Part shown: positions 1-8,849 of the stretch, piece by piece
Position numbering within the stretch: position 1 is the first letter of the stretch
Layout of the letters: each line of letters starts with the position of its first letter
NCBI GenBank assembly: GCA_013200995.1
Contig: CP053688.1
Coordinates: 1,178,001-1,242,000 of the forward strand
Direction of reading: 5' to 3'
Source: Arthrobacter citreus
GTDB lineage: Bacteria; Bacillota; Bacilli; Bacillales; Bacillaceae_G
DNA: 64,000 nucleotides
The notes under the pieces: model-generated
What the model was told of the DNA's origin: nothing
Databases searched by the model: none
What the model saw: the letters and a program-made list of their open reading frames with translations, nothing else
Program-made: the position numbers and the translations under genes

Positions 1-422
1 CCTAAATCTCGGAAGTTAAAAGTTCCTTGCAGAAAAACTTTACGCTCTGCAACAATTGTACTCGATCCATTTTCTCCAATTATATGAAAATATGGTCTAG
101 CTTTTGGACTTGGATCGTCTACCGTAATTGACGTACCAGTATTAACTTTAACTAGTAATTTTCCAATTTTTTCTGGAGATGTTGACCAAAATATGCGTAC
201 TTTGTCTTTTTTATTTGATCCGTCCCATGAAAATTTCAATTTACCTTCCTGAGTACGTTCCACTTTAGCAATTAGTTGATTTTGTTGATTAATTACTGAA
301 GTCTGTACTTGTTGTGATTTTACTCCATTAGTATTCATTACCTGAGCATGAGCAGTATTAGATAAAATTGATGAAGATATGGCAAATGTTAAACTGTAAC
401 TAGCTAATTTTGACTTTTTCAT
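1..422 (-). CDS. secreted tyrosine/serine phosphatase family protein, 5' part only
   Basis: Partial gene; the window starts inside it. The visible 140 residues begin with a signal peptide (MKKSKLAS, a hydrophobic stretch, then a probable cleavage after AHA near residue 25). A linker and a beta-rich Fn3-like stretch follow (around residues 50-115, with KLKFSWDG and VRIFWSTSPEKIG). The last visible residues are VFLQGTFNFRDLG. That phrase is the entry motif of the Y_phosphatase3 family, where 'FRDLGG' precedes the CX5R catalytic loop, which would lie outside the window. GTGGAGAG precedes the ATG at good spacing. The export signal places the enzyme outside the cell. Substrate unknown. The family call rests on one motif plus architecture. 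Confidence 0.72.
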   Translation of the reverse strand, partial: MKKSKLASYSLTFAISSSILSNTAHAQVMNTNGVKSQQVQTSVINQQNQLIAKVERTQEGKLKFSWDGSNKKDKVRIFWSTSPEKIGKLLVKVNTGTSITVDDPSPKARPYFHIIGENGSSTIVAERKVFLQGTFNFRDL

Positions 423-878
423 ATTCAGTTCTCTCCACTCTTTTATTCTATTAAATTTAAAGTTGTATTCACAAATCAGAAACTTTCACTTTTTTTTCAA
501 CTTGTGTTTCTTTCTTATGAATAATCCTTTACAAAAAAAGTATATAAATATTTCTTTAATCTCCTATATAAGTGGTGTAAAGAATGTGTAAAGAATATTT
601 TTTAAAGTCAAAATTACTAGAAAACATTTTTTCAGTATGAAATCCAATTAAATGAAGAACTTCCCCCGATTGCACGTATTGACTGAATGAACGGATTCAA
701 AACTAAATTGAGCTTTTTTCCGTCAACATAACGATCATTTGCCATAAAAAATCCTTCAAAAAAGAACTAACTAATCTAATTTGTGTTAATTAATTAGAAA
801 TAAAAAACAGCATTGGAATACTATCTTAATATGCATCTTTTAAATAAGAAATTTCTTAAAAAAGTTGGTGCGAATTAA
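423..878. other. intergenic region between divergent genes
   Basis: AT-rich 456-base gap between the divergent phosphatase and GNAT genes. Apart from the candidate phosphatase promoter I see no small ORF with a ribosome binding site and no strong hairpin. Two copies of GTGTAAAGAAT at about 572-598 form a short direct repeat without obvious meaning. Confidence 0.5.
445..474 (-). promoter_or_regulatory. candidate sigma-A promoter for the phosphatase gene
   Basis: On the minus strand TTGTGA (469-474) and TAGAAT (445-450) are separated by 18 bases. The -10 lies about 23 bases ahead of the start codon, which leaves a short leader with the ribosome binding site. Position and hexamers fit sigma-A. 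This was picked by eye. Confidence 0.4.
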
Positions 879-1403
879 TTGTCAACTATAGACAAATCTA
901 CTATTCTGATCGAACCATGGAACGATGCAGATCTTAGTTTACTTATCTCCTTAAACACGAATAGAATGACTCAATATCTTGGTGGACTTGAGAGTTATAA
1001 CCAAATTATGAGTCGTCACATGCATTATTTAGAAATGAGAAAAATGGGGACAGGTCAAATGTATGCGATAATATTACTTCCCCATCGAACAAAAATAGGA
1101 ACCGTTGGTTATTGGGATCGGAAATGGAATGACAAATGGGTTTATGAAATAGGGTGGAGTATTTTACCTCAATACCAAAGAAAAGGTATTGCATCAATTG
1201 CTGTAAAAAAAGCAATTATAAAAGCTCAAGATGAATTAAAACATAACTATATTCACGCATTTCCTTCTATTAAAAATGTTCCATCTAACAAAATATGTGA
1301 AAAACTAAAATTCAAATTAATAAAAAAATGTAATTTCGAATACCCGATTGGTCATTTTATGGTATGCAATGACTGGCGATTAAAATTAAAGAAGAAAAAG
1401 TAA
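879..1403 (+). CDS. GNAT family N-acetyltransferase
   Basis: 174 residues, usual GNAT length. The acetyl-CoA binding motif A is visible as IGWSILPQYQRKGIASIAV (about residues 90-108), with the Q-x-x-x-G-x-A loop that binds the pyrophosphate. The start MSTIDKSTILIEPWNDADLSLL resembles the first beta strand of RimL-like members, which acetylate proteins, antibiotics or small amines. The start is TTG at 879 with only a weak GGTG upstream, so the exact start is uncertain. It stands alone, divergent from the phosphatase. Substrate cannot be told from sequence. Confidence 0.8.
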   Translation: MSTIDKSTILIEPWNDADLSLLISLNTNRMTQYLGGLESYNQIMSRHMHYLEMRKMGTGQMYAIILLPHRTKIGTVGYWDRKWNDKWVYEIGWSILPQYQRKGIASIAVKKAIIKAQDELKHNYIHAFPSIKNVPSNKICEKLKFKLIKKCNFEYPIGHFMVCNDWRLKLKKKK

Positions 1404-1696
1404 GTTAGTCTTATTAAGGCTTATTTCGGAATGTAGAAATATAAAATGTTCAAAAGTGAAAACATAAACAATTCTAGATATATGAAGTAAAGGTTATTTA
1501 CTAGATTAATTAATTGCTTCTCTAATCTTTTTCAGAATGTAAAAATATTAATTGTTTGGTGAACTAATTCTAATAATTAGTTTATATCGATGTCGATTTT
1601 TAAAGATTTGCAAAGATGATGCGTATTTTATTGATATTTTTGCAAAACGAAATGATATTAATAATAATGTTTGTTCTATGCTTTTTTGTAAACGAA

Positions 1697-1828
1697 ATTG
1701 ATTGAAACGGAAGGTTCTCGACTCCTATGGGAAATGCGGGAAGGCTGAGACCCGACATGCTCGCCGAGGAGGATTAGGTCTCGCCCCATGGAAAGCGAGA
1801 ATCCTGTAGTGGAAATCAACATCAAATA
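1697..1828. repeat. Bacillaceae-type dispersed structured repeat element
   Basis: A GC-richer island of about 130 bases in very AT-rich intergenic DNA. It has TTGATT at one end and AATCAAC at the other (short inverted ends), with blocks GACTCCTATGGGAAATGCGG, AAGGCTGAGACCC, GCCGAGGAGG and TCGCCCCATGGAAAGCGAG between. These blocks match the architecture of a common unnamed intergenic repeat in Bacillus-like genomes, whose opposite strand starts GTTGATTTCC. Internal pairs such as CTCCTATGGG/CCCCATGG allow a long fold. It is non-coding. Only one copy is in this window. Confidence 0.65.
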
Positions 1829-1889
1829 GTTTCTTTTACATTGAAATATTGTTGACTAATTGAAAAATTCTTTATTCAACTGCGTGGTA

Positions 1890-1919
1890 AGTTAAGTCAT
1901 ACATTGGCTTAACTTTTTG
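1890..1919 (+). terminator. rho-independent terminator
   Basis: AAGTTAAG and CTTAACTT form an 8-bp stem around a short loop, followed by TTTTTGTTTT on the plus strand. It lies 490 bases past the GNAT gene, just beyond the dispersed repeat, so the repeat may be transcribed. Confidence 0.6.
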
Positions 1920-1979
1920 TTTTAAAAATTCTAGTATTCTTAATAATTATTCATTATAATTAAAAAGTTACATAAAAAA

Positions 1980-2012
1980 GCCGAGCTCAATTTAACATTG
2001 GCTCAGCTTTAT
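1980..2012 (-). terminator. terminator of the downstream small minus-strand gene
   Basis: Read on the minus strand, AAAGCTGAGC pairs with GAGCTCGGCTTT (one G-T pair), followed by a T tract. It sits right after the stop codon of the gene ending at 2021. Confidence 0.75.
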
Positions 2013-2020
2013 TTTTTAGT

Positions 2021-2215
2021 TTATTCAAAATAAAATAATGAATCGTGAGAAGTATTTGTCTGATAGTAGTTCATTAAATCTTCTACTGAAATTCCTCTAA
2101 TTTCAGCAATATCATTAAAACTCATATCATAGTGATATGACAGTTCATGTAAAGATAATGCTGGATTATTTGCTAGTAACTCATAATCAGGTATATTTTC
2201 AAATTGTTGAGACAT
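2021..2215 (-). CDS. small hypothetical protein (64 aa)
   Basis: Small acidic soluble protein beginning MSQQFENIPDYELLANNPAL and ending HDSLFYFE. No family recognised. The ATG at 2215 is chosen because AAAAGGAAG lies about 8 bases before it; the GTG at 2224 would sit on top of that site. The middle (DMSFNDIAEIRGISVEDLMNYY) could fold as a helix-turn-helix-like helical pair, but this is only an impression. It has its own terminator downstream. No membrane segment. Confidence 0.6.
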   Translation of the reverse strand: MSQQFENIPDYELLANNPALSLHELSYHYDMSFNDIAEIRGISVEDLMNYYQTNTSHDSLFYFE

Positions 2216-2328
2216 ACTCTTCACTTCCTTTTACAGTTTCTTACTATCCTTTCCTAAAAATTACAAATTTAGTCAAGATTGTCGAAAAGAAATGATGTGT
2301 ACATAAAATTGATTAGTTAGGTGGTATT

Positions 2329-2943
2329 ATGATTCAAACTATTTTACACGCAACTTTATTATCATTTGGTTTAATCCTACCTTTAGGGGTCCAAAACGTT
2401 TTTATTTTTCAACAAGGTGCAACTCAAAAAAAGTTTATTAGAGCTTTACCAGCTGTATTAACTGCATCGCTCTGTGATACGTTATTAATTACTTTATCGG
2501 TTACAGGAGTGTCTGTCCTTATTTTAACTTCACCATATTTAAAAACTGCGCTTTTAAGTTTCGGAATTTTATTTTTAACTTATATGGGCTGGCAAACATG
2601 GAAAGCTAAATCTTCTGAGATCACATCAAATCAAGACAATTTCTCAATGAAAAAGCAAATATTGTTTGCTGCATCTGTTTCACTTCTTAATCCGCATGCA
2701 ATCTTGGATACAATCGGTGTAATTGGAACGAACTCGCTTCAATACGATGGTAATGAAAAAATTGCATTTGCGATTACTTGTATAGCCGTTTCGTGGATCT
2801 GGTTTATATCACTTGCAATAGCAGGTCGAACTGTCGGGAAAATCGATCAATCAGGTAAATTCATGATTATCATTAATAAAATTTCTGCGATCATCATTTG
2901 GTGTATTGCTATTTATTTATTAAAAGGTTTAATCATTGGCTAA
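2329..2943 (+). CDS. LysE/ArgO family amino acid exporter
   Basis: 204 residues with six predicted membrane helices, standard for the LysE superfamily. The N-terminal signature is clear: LSFGLILPLGVQNVFIFQQG (about residues 11-30), followed by LTASLCDTLLI and the conserved SLLNPHAILDTIGVIG (about 118-133). These proteins export basic amino acids such as lysine or arginine with proton coupling; a near relative in B. subtilis is YisU. The start ATG follows TTAGGTGG. It is a single-gene unit closed by a very strong terminator. Exact substrate is inferred only from the family. Confidence 0.88.
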   Translation: MIQTILHATLLSFGLILPLGVQNVFIFQQGATQKKFIRALPAVLTASLCDTLLITLSVTGVSVLILTSPYLKTALLSFGILFLTYMGWQTWKAKSSEITSNQDNFSMKKQILFAASVSLLNPHAILDTIGVIGTNSLQYDGNEKIAFAITCIAVSWIWFISLAIAGRTVGKIDQSGKFMIIINKISAIIIWCIAIYLLKGLIIG

Positions 2944-2975
2944 TAAATTTCTTTGTTTATTCTATAACGTCAATA

Positions 2976-3014
2976 AAAAGCAGTATATAGATATTACTAT
3001 ATACTGCTTTTTTA
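2976..3014 (+). terminator. terminator of the LysE gene
   Basis: AAAAAGCAGTATATAG pairs perfectly with CTATATACTGCTTTTT around a short loop, ending in a T tract. The strong symmetric stem may also stop minus-strand transcription. Confidence 0.9.
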
Positions 3015-3036
3015 TCTTAACTTTCTTTACTACCTT

Positions 3037-3397
3037 TTAGAAATAATCCAAAGCAGCTAAAGTAAGAAATGCTTCTATTAATCTTAAGAGTTTTTCTTTT
3101 TCTTCGGAATTTAACATCTTATTCGCAGTACGTATCATGGTAGTACCTTCAATCCATTCATCTTCTTCGATCAAGGTTATTTTCTTTATAGACGACATCA
3201 AATTTTATATTACTATTTTTTTCATTCTTTGCGGGATTAAAAACTTCTTCTGAAATACTTTTAAATGGAACCTTCAATTCATCAGGTGCATTCACAATAT
3301 AAGCACACCAAATTAGCTCCTCAGCATTACCACCTGTTACTTTTGCAATCGCTCTTGTTAATTTTTCTTCAGGTGGAGTTAGTTTCGCATTTTGCAA
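3037..3397 (-). pseudogene. frameshifted small gene of unknown family
   Basis: One open frame starts at a TTG (3397, just after an in-frame TAA) and runs 79 codons (LTPPEEKLTRAIAKVTGGNA at the start) before stopping at DRRR (3158). At about 3170-3190 a second frame takes over without a start codon. It reads on as LIEEDEWIEGTTMIRTANKM and then NSEEKEKLLRLIEAFLTLAA to a TAA at 3037. The two pieces together would make an ordinary soluble protein of about 118 residues. A one-base indel is the simplest reading, whether a real mutation or a sequencing error. No domain recognised. Confidence 0.55.
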
Positions 3398-3502
3398 TTA
3401 ATTTTCCAAAATAAATAAATTTGATAATTAAGTCTAAAGTACTAAAACCCGCTCAAAAATTTAAGCGGGCTTCTTTATACTCTAAAACGATTTTACCAAT
3501 AT

Positions 3503-3835
3503 TTATTTTTCGATTTGCTCTAACACTCTATTTTGAAGAATTTCAATTAATACTTCATCCATATACTGATAATCATCAGCGATATCTAGATTGACAACCG
3601 TTTTATGATTAAGCAAAATACCGAATTTTTCACGTATTCTTCTTAAATGCTTTTTCTCCATTACGAAAATGATATCTGCCCAGCCGATATGTCCTTCAGT
3701 CAGCTTAGTTCTAGCTCCAGATTCCGTACCAGCTGATCTTGCTTGATGTCCTTCATATAAGTGAAAGATTTTTTCAGCTGTAGGACTTCTCCATTGATTT
3801 TTACTGCATATAAATAGTAATTTGATTAGGATCAC
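3503..3835 (-). CDS. low-molecular-weight protein tyrosine phosphatase-like protein
   Basis: 110 residues. The N-terminus LLFICSKNQWRSPTAEKIF carries the CX5RS P-loop (Cys-10, Arg-16), the catalytic signature of the LMW-PTP fold. SAGTES and WADIIFVMEK are typical of the same fold, where the latter strand follows the phosphate loop. The protein is shorter than the usual 150 residues and resembles the compact 'predicted protein tyrosine phosphatase' group (COG4551). It lies 10 bases before... that is, directly downstream of the DinB gene on the same strand (start 3835, DinB stop 3846), so the two are probably cotranscribed. The acid/base Asp is probably one of those in DIADDYQYMD. Confidence 0.75.
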   Translation of the reverse strand: MILIKLLFICSKNQWRSPTAEKIFHLYEGHQARSAGTESGARTKLTEGHIGWADIIFVMEKKHLRRIREKFGILLNHKTVVNLDIADDYQYMDEVLIEILQNRVLEQIEK

Positions 3836-3845
3836 ACCTTAAAAA

Positions 3846-4364
3846 TTATTTGTTATTTTTTACTAAATAAATATGAGCTAAATGATGCTGACTATGCCAA
3901 GCATATAAAGCTAAAAGAAAATCAATGCTTATTTCTAGGTTCAGTTCAGGGTGAAAACATGTGCGTTTAAACTGTTCATCTGTTAATGATTCAAGTAAAA
4001 CGACATATCTTTCGTGTATTCCTTCAATAATTTTTAAGGAACTTTGAAAATCATAATTTGAATCGCTTAATGTTATCCAAGCATTTTCATCATAACCTTT
4101 GATTGTTGGGTTTTCTTCAGTTAATGCTAATTTTACTCTGATCAAGCTATTCATGTGGCTATCTGCAACATGATTTATAACTTGTTTTGGGGTCCATCCA
4201 CCTTCACGATAAGGTGTATTTAATTGTTCTTCGTTTAGAGATGTTACTGCTTCCTTAAATTTAAAAGTAGCATCTTTTAACACTTTTATACATTCTTTTC
4301 TTTGTTTAGTAGTATAGCTTGCTGGAACGTTAAATTTACCAATTGGATATTTCAAATTTTCCAT
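3846..4364 (-). CDS. DinB-superfamily YfiT-like bacillithiol transferase or metal hydrolase
   Basis: 172 residues with the four-helix DinB/YfiT fold. Metal ligands are visible as His in GWTPKQVINHVADSH (about residue 66) and two His in LYAWHSQHHLAHIYL (about 157-161), matching the three-histidine site of B. subtilis YfiT (BstA). Members of this group conjugate bacillithiol or act as nickel/zinc-dependent hydrolases in detoxification. The start PIGKFNVPASYTTKQRKECI is also typical of the YfiT group. ATG follows GGGGGAG. It heads a short unit with the phosphatase-like gene. Confidence 0.85.
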   Translation of the reverse strand: MENLKYPIGKFNVPASYTTKQRKECIKVLKDATFKFKEAVTSLNEEQLNTPYREGGWTPKQVINHVADSHMNSLIRVKLALTEENPTIKGYDENAWITLSDSNYDFQSSLKIIEGIHERYVVLLESLTDEQFKRTCFHPELNLEISIDFLLALYAWHSQHHLAHIYLVKNNK

Positions 4365-4394
4365 TTTAACTCCCCCATTTACCTGTTATCTATA

Positions 4395-4436
4395 AAAAAA
4401 CAACAAAGCCATGCAAGACTTTGCTGTTTTTTTTAC
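4395..4436 (-). terminator. terminator of ppaC (bidirectional stem)
   Basis: On the minus strand AACAGCAAAGTC pairs with GCTTTGTTGTT around GCATG and runs into TTTTTTT. It lies just after the ppaC stop. Confidence 0.8.
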
Positions 4437-4440
4437 TAAA

Positions 4441-5373
4441 TTAAAGTGTATTAAATGTTTCAGTTAATACTGGAACGATTTGTTTTTTGCGAGAAACAAC
4501 ACCTTTTAATAATGCAGTATTGTTTTCTAAAGTTACATTGTATGCTTTTTCTACTGCATTTGTAGCAGTACCTTTTGCAACAGCAATTGAATCATTTGTT
4601 AAAATATCAGTTACGACAAATAAGAATAAGTCTAAACCTTTATTTGAAACGATCCCATCAAGTACGTTTTCTAATTCATCTTGACGTGAAAGTACGTCAT
4701 TTGTATCAACAGCATTTACTTGAGCTATTTCAACTTTATAACTACCCATTTGGAACTCTTTAGCATCAAGTGAAACTAATGATTCAATTGATTTATCAGC
4801 TAAATTTGCACCAGCTTTTAACATATCTAAACCATATTCATCTGAATTTACACCTGCAATTTCAGCAAGTTCCTTTGCAGCAACGATATCTTGTTCAGTA
4901 CATGTTGGTGATTTAAATAATAATGTGTCAGAAATAATTGCTGAAAGCATTAAACCAGCAACTTCCTTTTTAATTTCAACATTATTTTCTTTATATAATT
5001 TATTTAAAATTGTAGCAGTACATCCAACTGGCTCACAACGATAGTATAAAGGATCGCTTGTTTCAAAATTTGCAATACGGTGATGATCGATTACTTCAAG
5101 TACACGTACTTGTTCAATATCATCTGCACTTTGTTGACGCTCGTTATGGTCAACTAAAATTACGCTTTTCGTTTCAACTGCAACTTTTTCCACTAAACGA
5201 GGAGCATCTGTTTTAAAAGTATCTAGTGCAAATTGAGTTTCTGCACTTACTTCTCCTAAACGAATCGCTTCAGCGTCTACTCCTATAGCTTTTTTTAATT
5301 CTGCATATGCTATCGCAGAGCAAATCGTATCTGTATCTGGGTTCTTGTGACCAAAAACTAGTACTTTTTCCAT
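4441..5373 (-). CDS. ppaC: manganese-dependent inorganic pyrophosphatase
   Basis: 310 residues, a normal family II (DHH) pyrophosphatase, which hydrolyses pyrophosphate to drive biosynthesis. Metal-site motifs appear in order: [14 protein letters not shown] (residues 7-20), VDHNERQQS (about 76) and VIDHHR (about 97-102, the DHH signature). The C-terminal DHHA2 domain ends with SRKKQIVP, with the substrate-binding Arg and Lys. The second of two adjacent ATGs (5373) is chosen: AGGAG then lies seven bases upstream, and the product starts [15 protein letters not shown] like B. subtilis PpaC. It stands alone between terminators. Confidence 0.97.
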   Translation of the reverse strand: MEKVLVFGHKNPDTDTICSAIAYAELKKAIGVDAEAIRLGEVSAETQFALDTFKTDAPRLVEKVAVETKSVILVDHNERQQSADDIEQVRVLEVIDHHRIANFETSDPLYYRCEPVGCTATILNKLYKENNVEIKKEVAGLMLSAIISDTLLFKSPTCTEQDIVAAKELAEIAGVNSDEYGLDMLKAGANLADKSIESLVSLDAKEFQMGSYKVEIAQVNAVDTNDVLSRQDELENVLDGIVSNKGLDLFLFVVTDILTNDSIAVAKGTATNAVEKAYNVTLENNTALLKGVVSRKKQIVPVLTETFNTL

Positions 5374-5479
5374 CATGATTCTCCTAACTTATATCTTGTT
5401 TTTCAATATTTTCATATGTATTTTTAATACCAAGAAATGGTTTTAATATAAAACGCTTCAATAATAATACCATATCAAA

Positions 5480-5510
5480 ATAAAAAAAAATAGCCAAAAT
5501 GGCTATTCTT
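5480..5510 (-). terminator. terminator of the SDR/small-protein unit
   Basis: AATAGCC/GGCTATT stem with loop AAAAT. The T tract follows on the minus strand, so it serves genes transcribed from 6552 downward. Confidence 0.75.
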
Positions 5511-5631
5511 TACAGTTTGTGGACAAAGTCTCTAAAACAGTTCTTTTCAGCTATTTATTAATTCGAATTTATTGAGCTAATTGTTTATACAAAGCATTTA
5601 AAACGGTTACGAAAACAAAAAATAGCTTAAG

Positions 5632-5793
5632 TCATTCAACTGAGTTTTTGTATGACATCGTTTCAGTAATTGGTTCATTTTTTGGTAACCAATCAATTGG
5701 TATATCATCTGCCGTATTCATATCCTCAAGTAACATTTCATCAAAATTATGTTGATTCGGCTCAGTTGATTTCTTCTTATTAGATTTGCTCAT
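5632..5793 (-). CDS. small hydrophilic hypothetical protein (53 aa)
   Basis: Starts MSKSNKKKSTEPNQHNFDEM and ends MSYKNSVE; basic head, acidic middle. The ATG at 5793 is chosen because TGAGG lies eight bases before it; the longer ORF beginning at 5814 has no ribosome binding site. Likely cotranscribed with the SDR gene upstream (66-base gap). Small basic/acidic proteins of this sort are common in spore formers. No function can be assigned. Confidence 0.55.
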   Translation of the reverse strand: MSKSNKKKSTEPNQHNFDEMLLEDMNTADDIPIDWLPKNEPITETMSYKNSVE

Positions 5794-5859
5794 CTTTAAG
5801 ACCTCACTTGTCATTTGATTTTCAAGTTTAGTTTGTGTAAAAGATGACTGAGCTAATAC

Positions 5860-6552
5860 TTATTTTACATTTTTAATGATAATTTCAGGAATTGATATAT
5901 TTTTACGCGGTTTTATATTATCAATAATAATTTCGGCAATATCGTCCGGATTCATCATTTTTGAAGTTTTGTCTTCATCAAAAATACCAGCCCAAAAATC
6001 AGTATTCATTCCACCCATATATGCTGCAAATACTGATATAGGTGTTCCTGTTAATTCAACTACTAAACTTTCCGTAAATCCTTTAACGCCAAATTTACTT
6101 GCGCAATAAACTGATTCAGTAGCTTTACCAATTAACCCCGCAGTTGAAACGATATTAACAATCGTTCCACTATTTTGTTTTTTCATTTGTTTTAGTACTT
6201 CTTGCGAACAAAAAATGGTACCTTTTAAATTAATGTCAATCATATTATGTACTGCTTCTTCATTCAATTCATCTGCAAGGTCAAAAATACCAACACCTGC
6301 ATTATTAAATAATAAATCAACATTACCGTATGTTTGAAAAATAGTATCGAATACTCGTTTTACATCATCGTATTTAGAAACATCTATCGTATGGATTGAA
6401 TAATTGTTTGGTAATTGTTTTCCAACTTCTCTAAGTTTATTTTCAGTTCTTCCTAATAAACAAATATGTGCTCCATTTTCCGAATACTTTTTAGCTAATG
6501 ACGCTCCTAATCCACTTCCTGCGCCTGTAATAATAACTACTTGATTACCCAA
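5860..6552 (-). CDS. short-chain dehydrogenase/reductase (SDR)
   Basis: 230 residues with the classical SDR layout: cofactor loop TGAGSGLG (residues 9-16), NNAGVG (about 88-93), catalytic Ser in NIVSTAGLIG (about 136) and YCASK with catalytic Tyr/Lys (about 150-154). Arg in LLGRTEN after the second strand suggests NADP(H) preference. The start is TTG at 6552 behind GTTGG; no nearby ATG is in frame, and residues 4-9 already enter the Rossmann strand. Substrate unknown. Confidence 0.88.
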   Translation of the reverse strand: MGNQVVIITGAGSGLGASLAKKYSENGAHICLLGRTENKLREVGKQLPNNYSIHTIDVSKYDDVKRVFDTIFQTYGNVDLLFNNAGVGIFDLADELNEEAVHNMIDINLKGTIFCSQEVLKQMKKQNSGTIVNIVSTAGLIGKATESVYCASKFGVKGFTESLVVELTGTPISVFAAYMGGMNTDFWAGIFDEDKTSKMMNPDDIAEIIIDNIKPRKNISIPEIIIKNVK

Positions 6553-6658
6553 TTTAAGACCAACTTTCTATAAATGATATTTATCCGAATAATTTCATTA
6601 TAGCTATTAAACCAAAACATGATACAATTGTAAAAGTGTTTGTTTAGGAGGTCGTAAA

Positions 6659-8008
6659 ATGAATACTACAAAAACGGGGAAAATATCACATTTTTTTAAA
6701 CTATTGCTTCCGATTTTAATCACACAAGTGACATTATTTTCAATGTCATTTTTTGATACGATTATGTCTGGGAATAGTAGTCCAGGAGATTTAGCAGGTG
6801 TTGCGATTGGCGTAAGTGTTTGGGCACCAATCAGCACAGGTTTAACAGGCATTTTATTCGCTATAACAACCATGGTCGCCAATTTAAAAGGTGCAAAAGA
6901 AGAAGAAAAAATAACTCCGCTTGTCACACAAGCGCTTTATTTAGCTGGTATTATTGCAATTGTTATTATTATTATCGGGATCTTTACGATTCATCCAATC
7001 TTAAATCAAATGAATCTGGATCCAAAAGTTCATCGAGTAGCACTTCATTTCTTATACGCTTTATCATTTGGAATTTTACCTTTATTTTTATATACGGTAA
7101 TTCGTCAGTTTATTGATGGATTAGGAAAAACAAGAACTACGATGATCATAACAATTATTTCAGTACCGATTAATGTTATTTTAAATTTTTTCCTTATATT
7201 TGGTAGAGCTGGTCTTCCTCATTTAGGGGGAGTCGGAGCAGGAGTTGCATCTGCCATCACATATTGGATTATTTTTGGAATTGGCTTTTACATTATTAAT
7301 ACTAAAAAGCCATTTAAGTCATATAATATTTTAAAAAAGCTTCCACCTATTTCATTTACTACTTGGAAAAGTATTTTAAAATTAGGTGTACCAATTGGAC
7401 TTAGTATCTTTTTTGAAGTAAGTGTTTTTTCAGTCGTTACTTTATTATTAAGTGAATTTGATACGAAAACAATCGCTGCCCATACAGTTGCGATGAATTT
7501 TGCAAGTATGCTTTATATGGTTCCATTAAGTATTTCAATGGCTTTAACAATAGTAGTCGGCTTTGAGGTTGGCGCAAAAGATTTTCAAAGTGCGAAGGAA
7601 TACAGCAAAATTGGTTTATTGATGGCTGTGTTGATCGCTTCAGTTTTTGGAGTAATCATCTACTTATTCCGCTATGATGTTGCAGGTTGGTACACAAATG
7701 ATTCATCTGTACAATATTTAGCTGGTGGATTTTTAATTTTTGCTATTTTGTTCCAACTATTTGATGCAATTGCTGCACCAATACAAGGTGCATTAAGAGG
7801 TTATAAAGATGTTAATGTGACATTATTGATGATGATTTTAGCCTATTGGGTGATTGCTTTACCGATTGGTTATTTTCTATCTCAAACAAATCTTGGTGCA
7901 AAAGGATATTGGCTAGGTTTAATAAGTGGATTGGCCGTTTCAGCAATTACTTTAACTTTCCGATTAGTTCAACTTCAAGTAAAAAAATTAAAACTTTCTG
8001 AAGCATAA
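6659..8008 (+). CDS. MATE family multidrug efflux transporter
   Basis: 449 residues with about twelve membrane helices and the two-fold MATE repeat, close to NorM and B. subtilis YojI. LPILITQVTLFSMSFFDTIM opens the first half. The loop YTVIRQFIDGLGKTRTTMII and the matching second-half region FQLFDAIAAPIQGALRGYKD are the two characteristic repeats. These pumps use a sodium or proton gradient to export cationic drugs. ATG follows TAGGAGG at ideal spacing. Single-gene unit with a terminator directly after the stop. Confidence 0.92.
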   Translation: MNTTKTGKISHFFKLLLPILITQVTLFSMSFFDTIMSGNSSPGDLAGVAIGVSVWAPISTGLTGILFAITTMVANLKGAKEEEKITPLVTQALYLAGIIAIVIIIIGIFTIHPILNQMNLDPKVHRVALHFLYALSFGILPLFLYTVIRQFIDGLGKTRTTMIITIISVPINVILNFFLIFGRAGLPHLGGVGAGVASAITYWIIFGIGFYIINTKKPFKSYNILKKLPPISFTTWKSILKLGVPIGLSIFFEVSVFSVVTLLLSEFDTKTIAAHTVAMNFASMLYMVPLSISMALTIVVGFEVGAKDFQSAKEYSKIGLLMAVLIASVFGVIIYLFRYDVAGWYTNDSSVQYLAGGFLIFAILFQLFDAIAAPIQGALRGYKDVNVTLLMMILAYWVIALPIGYFLSQTNLGAKGYWLGLISGLAVSAITLTFRLVQLQVKKLKLSEA

Positions 8009-8051
8009 AAAAAGGATGGAAAAGCATTATGACTTTTCCATCCTTTTTTTC
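8005..8051 (+). terminator. strong terminator shared by the MATE and gpmA genes
   Basis: AAAAAAAGGATGGAAAAG pairs with CTTTTCCATCCTTTTTTT around a short loop, between two convergent genes. It works on both strands. Confidence 0.92.
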
Positions 8052-8057
8052 ATCCGC

Positions 8058-8849
8058 TTAATCATCTTGAATCGTCAAATGAGGATTTTCATCATCAAAT
8101 TGATCAAGTAATTCGCTTGAAATATGTTTTGGTATGACATCAGCAGGGACTTCCCCATCTACACTTAAATAGTAGTGTCGAATCGGCTTTAAGTCATTAT
8201 TTAATTCATAAACTAATGGAATGCTAGTAGGTATATTAAGTGAAGCGATTCCATCTGCTGAGATTTCATCTAAATATTGAACGATTCCTCTTAACGTATT
8301 ACCATGCGCAGATATAATCACCTTTTTCCCAGATTTTAATGCTATGGCAATTTCTTCATTCCAATATTTTAACACTCTTTTTTCAGTATCCTCTAGACTT
8401 TCCGTTAGAGGGTACTCGCCTTCTAATAAGTCTTTATAACGAGGCTCATAAATCTCGTACCTAGGGTCACCTGGCTCTAGCGCTGGCGGTCTAATATTCA
8501 TTGATCTTCTCCAAATGTTAACCTGTTCATCTCCGTACTTCTTCGCTGTTTCTGTTTTATTTAGTCCTTGAAGTGCGCCATAATGACGTTCATTTAATCT
8601 CCATGTCTTATGTACAGGAATCCACATCATATCAATTTCATTTAAAATAATCCATAATGTACGAATTGCTCGTTTAAGGACTGATGTATAAGCAATATCA
8701 AAAGAAAAACCATTTTTTCTTAAAATAATTCCAGCTTCCCTAGCTTCAGAAAGTCCACTATTCGTTAAGTCAATATCAGTCCATCCTGTAAATCGATTTT
8801 CAACATTCCATAAACTTTGTCCGTGTCTGATTAATACAAGTTTAATCAT
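8058..8849 (-). CDS. gpmA: 2,3-bisphosphoglycerate-dependent phosphoglycerate mutase
   Basis: 263 residues. The [12 protein letters not shown] phosphohistidine motif (His-11 in RHG), [12 protein letters not shown] (about 88-99), and SAHGNTLRG (second catalytic His, about 190) identify a dPGM of the GpmA type. It interconverts 2- and 3-phosphoglycerate in glycolysis. Bacillus species normally rely on the cofactor-independent enzyme GpmI, so this is probably a second isozyme. Single-gene unit. A short pyruvate kinase paralogue lies 1.7 kb away on the other strand. Confidence 0.93.
   Translation of the reverse strand: MIKLVLIRHGQSLWNVENRFTGWTDIDLTNSGLSEAREAGIILRKNGFSFDIAYTSVLKRAIRTLWIILNEIDMMWIPVHKTWRLNERHYGALQGLNKTETAKKYGDEQVNIWRRSMNIRPPALEPGDPRYEIYEPRYKDLLEGEYPLTESLEDTEKRVLKYWNEEIAIALKSGKKVIISAHGNTLRGIVQYLDEISADGIASLNIPTSIPLVYELNNDLKPIRHYYLSVDGEVPADVIPKHISSELLDQFDDENPHLTIQDD

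Larger units (their letters stand above)
1404..2020. other. long intergenic region carrying the repeat and two terminators
   Basis: 617 bases between the GNAT gene and the next small gene. It holds the dispersed repeat (1697-1828), a plus-strand terminator (1890-1919) and a minus-strand terminator (1980-2012). The flanking DNA is plain AT-rich sequence with no ORF carrying a ribosome binding site. Confidence 0.6.
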
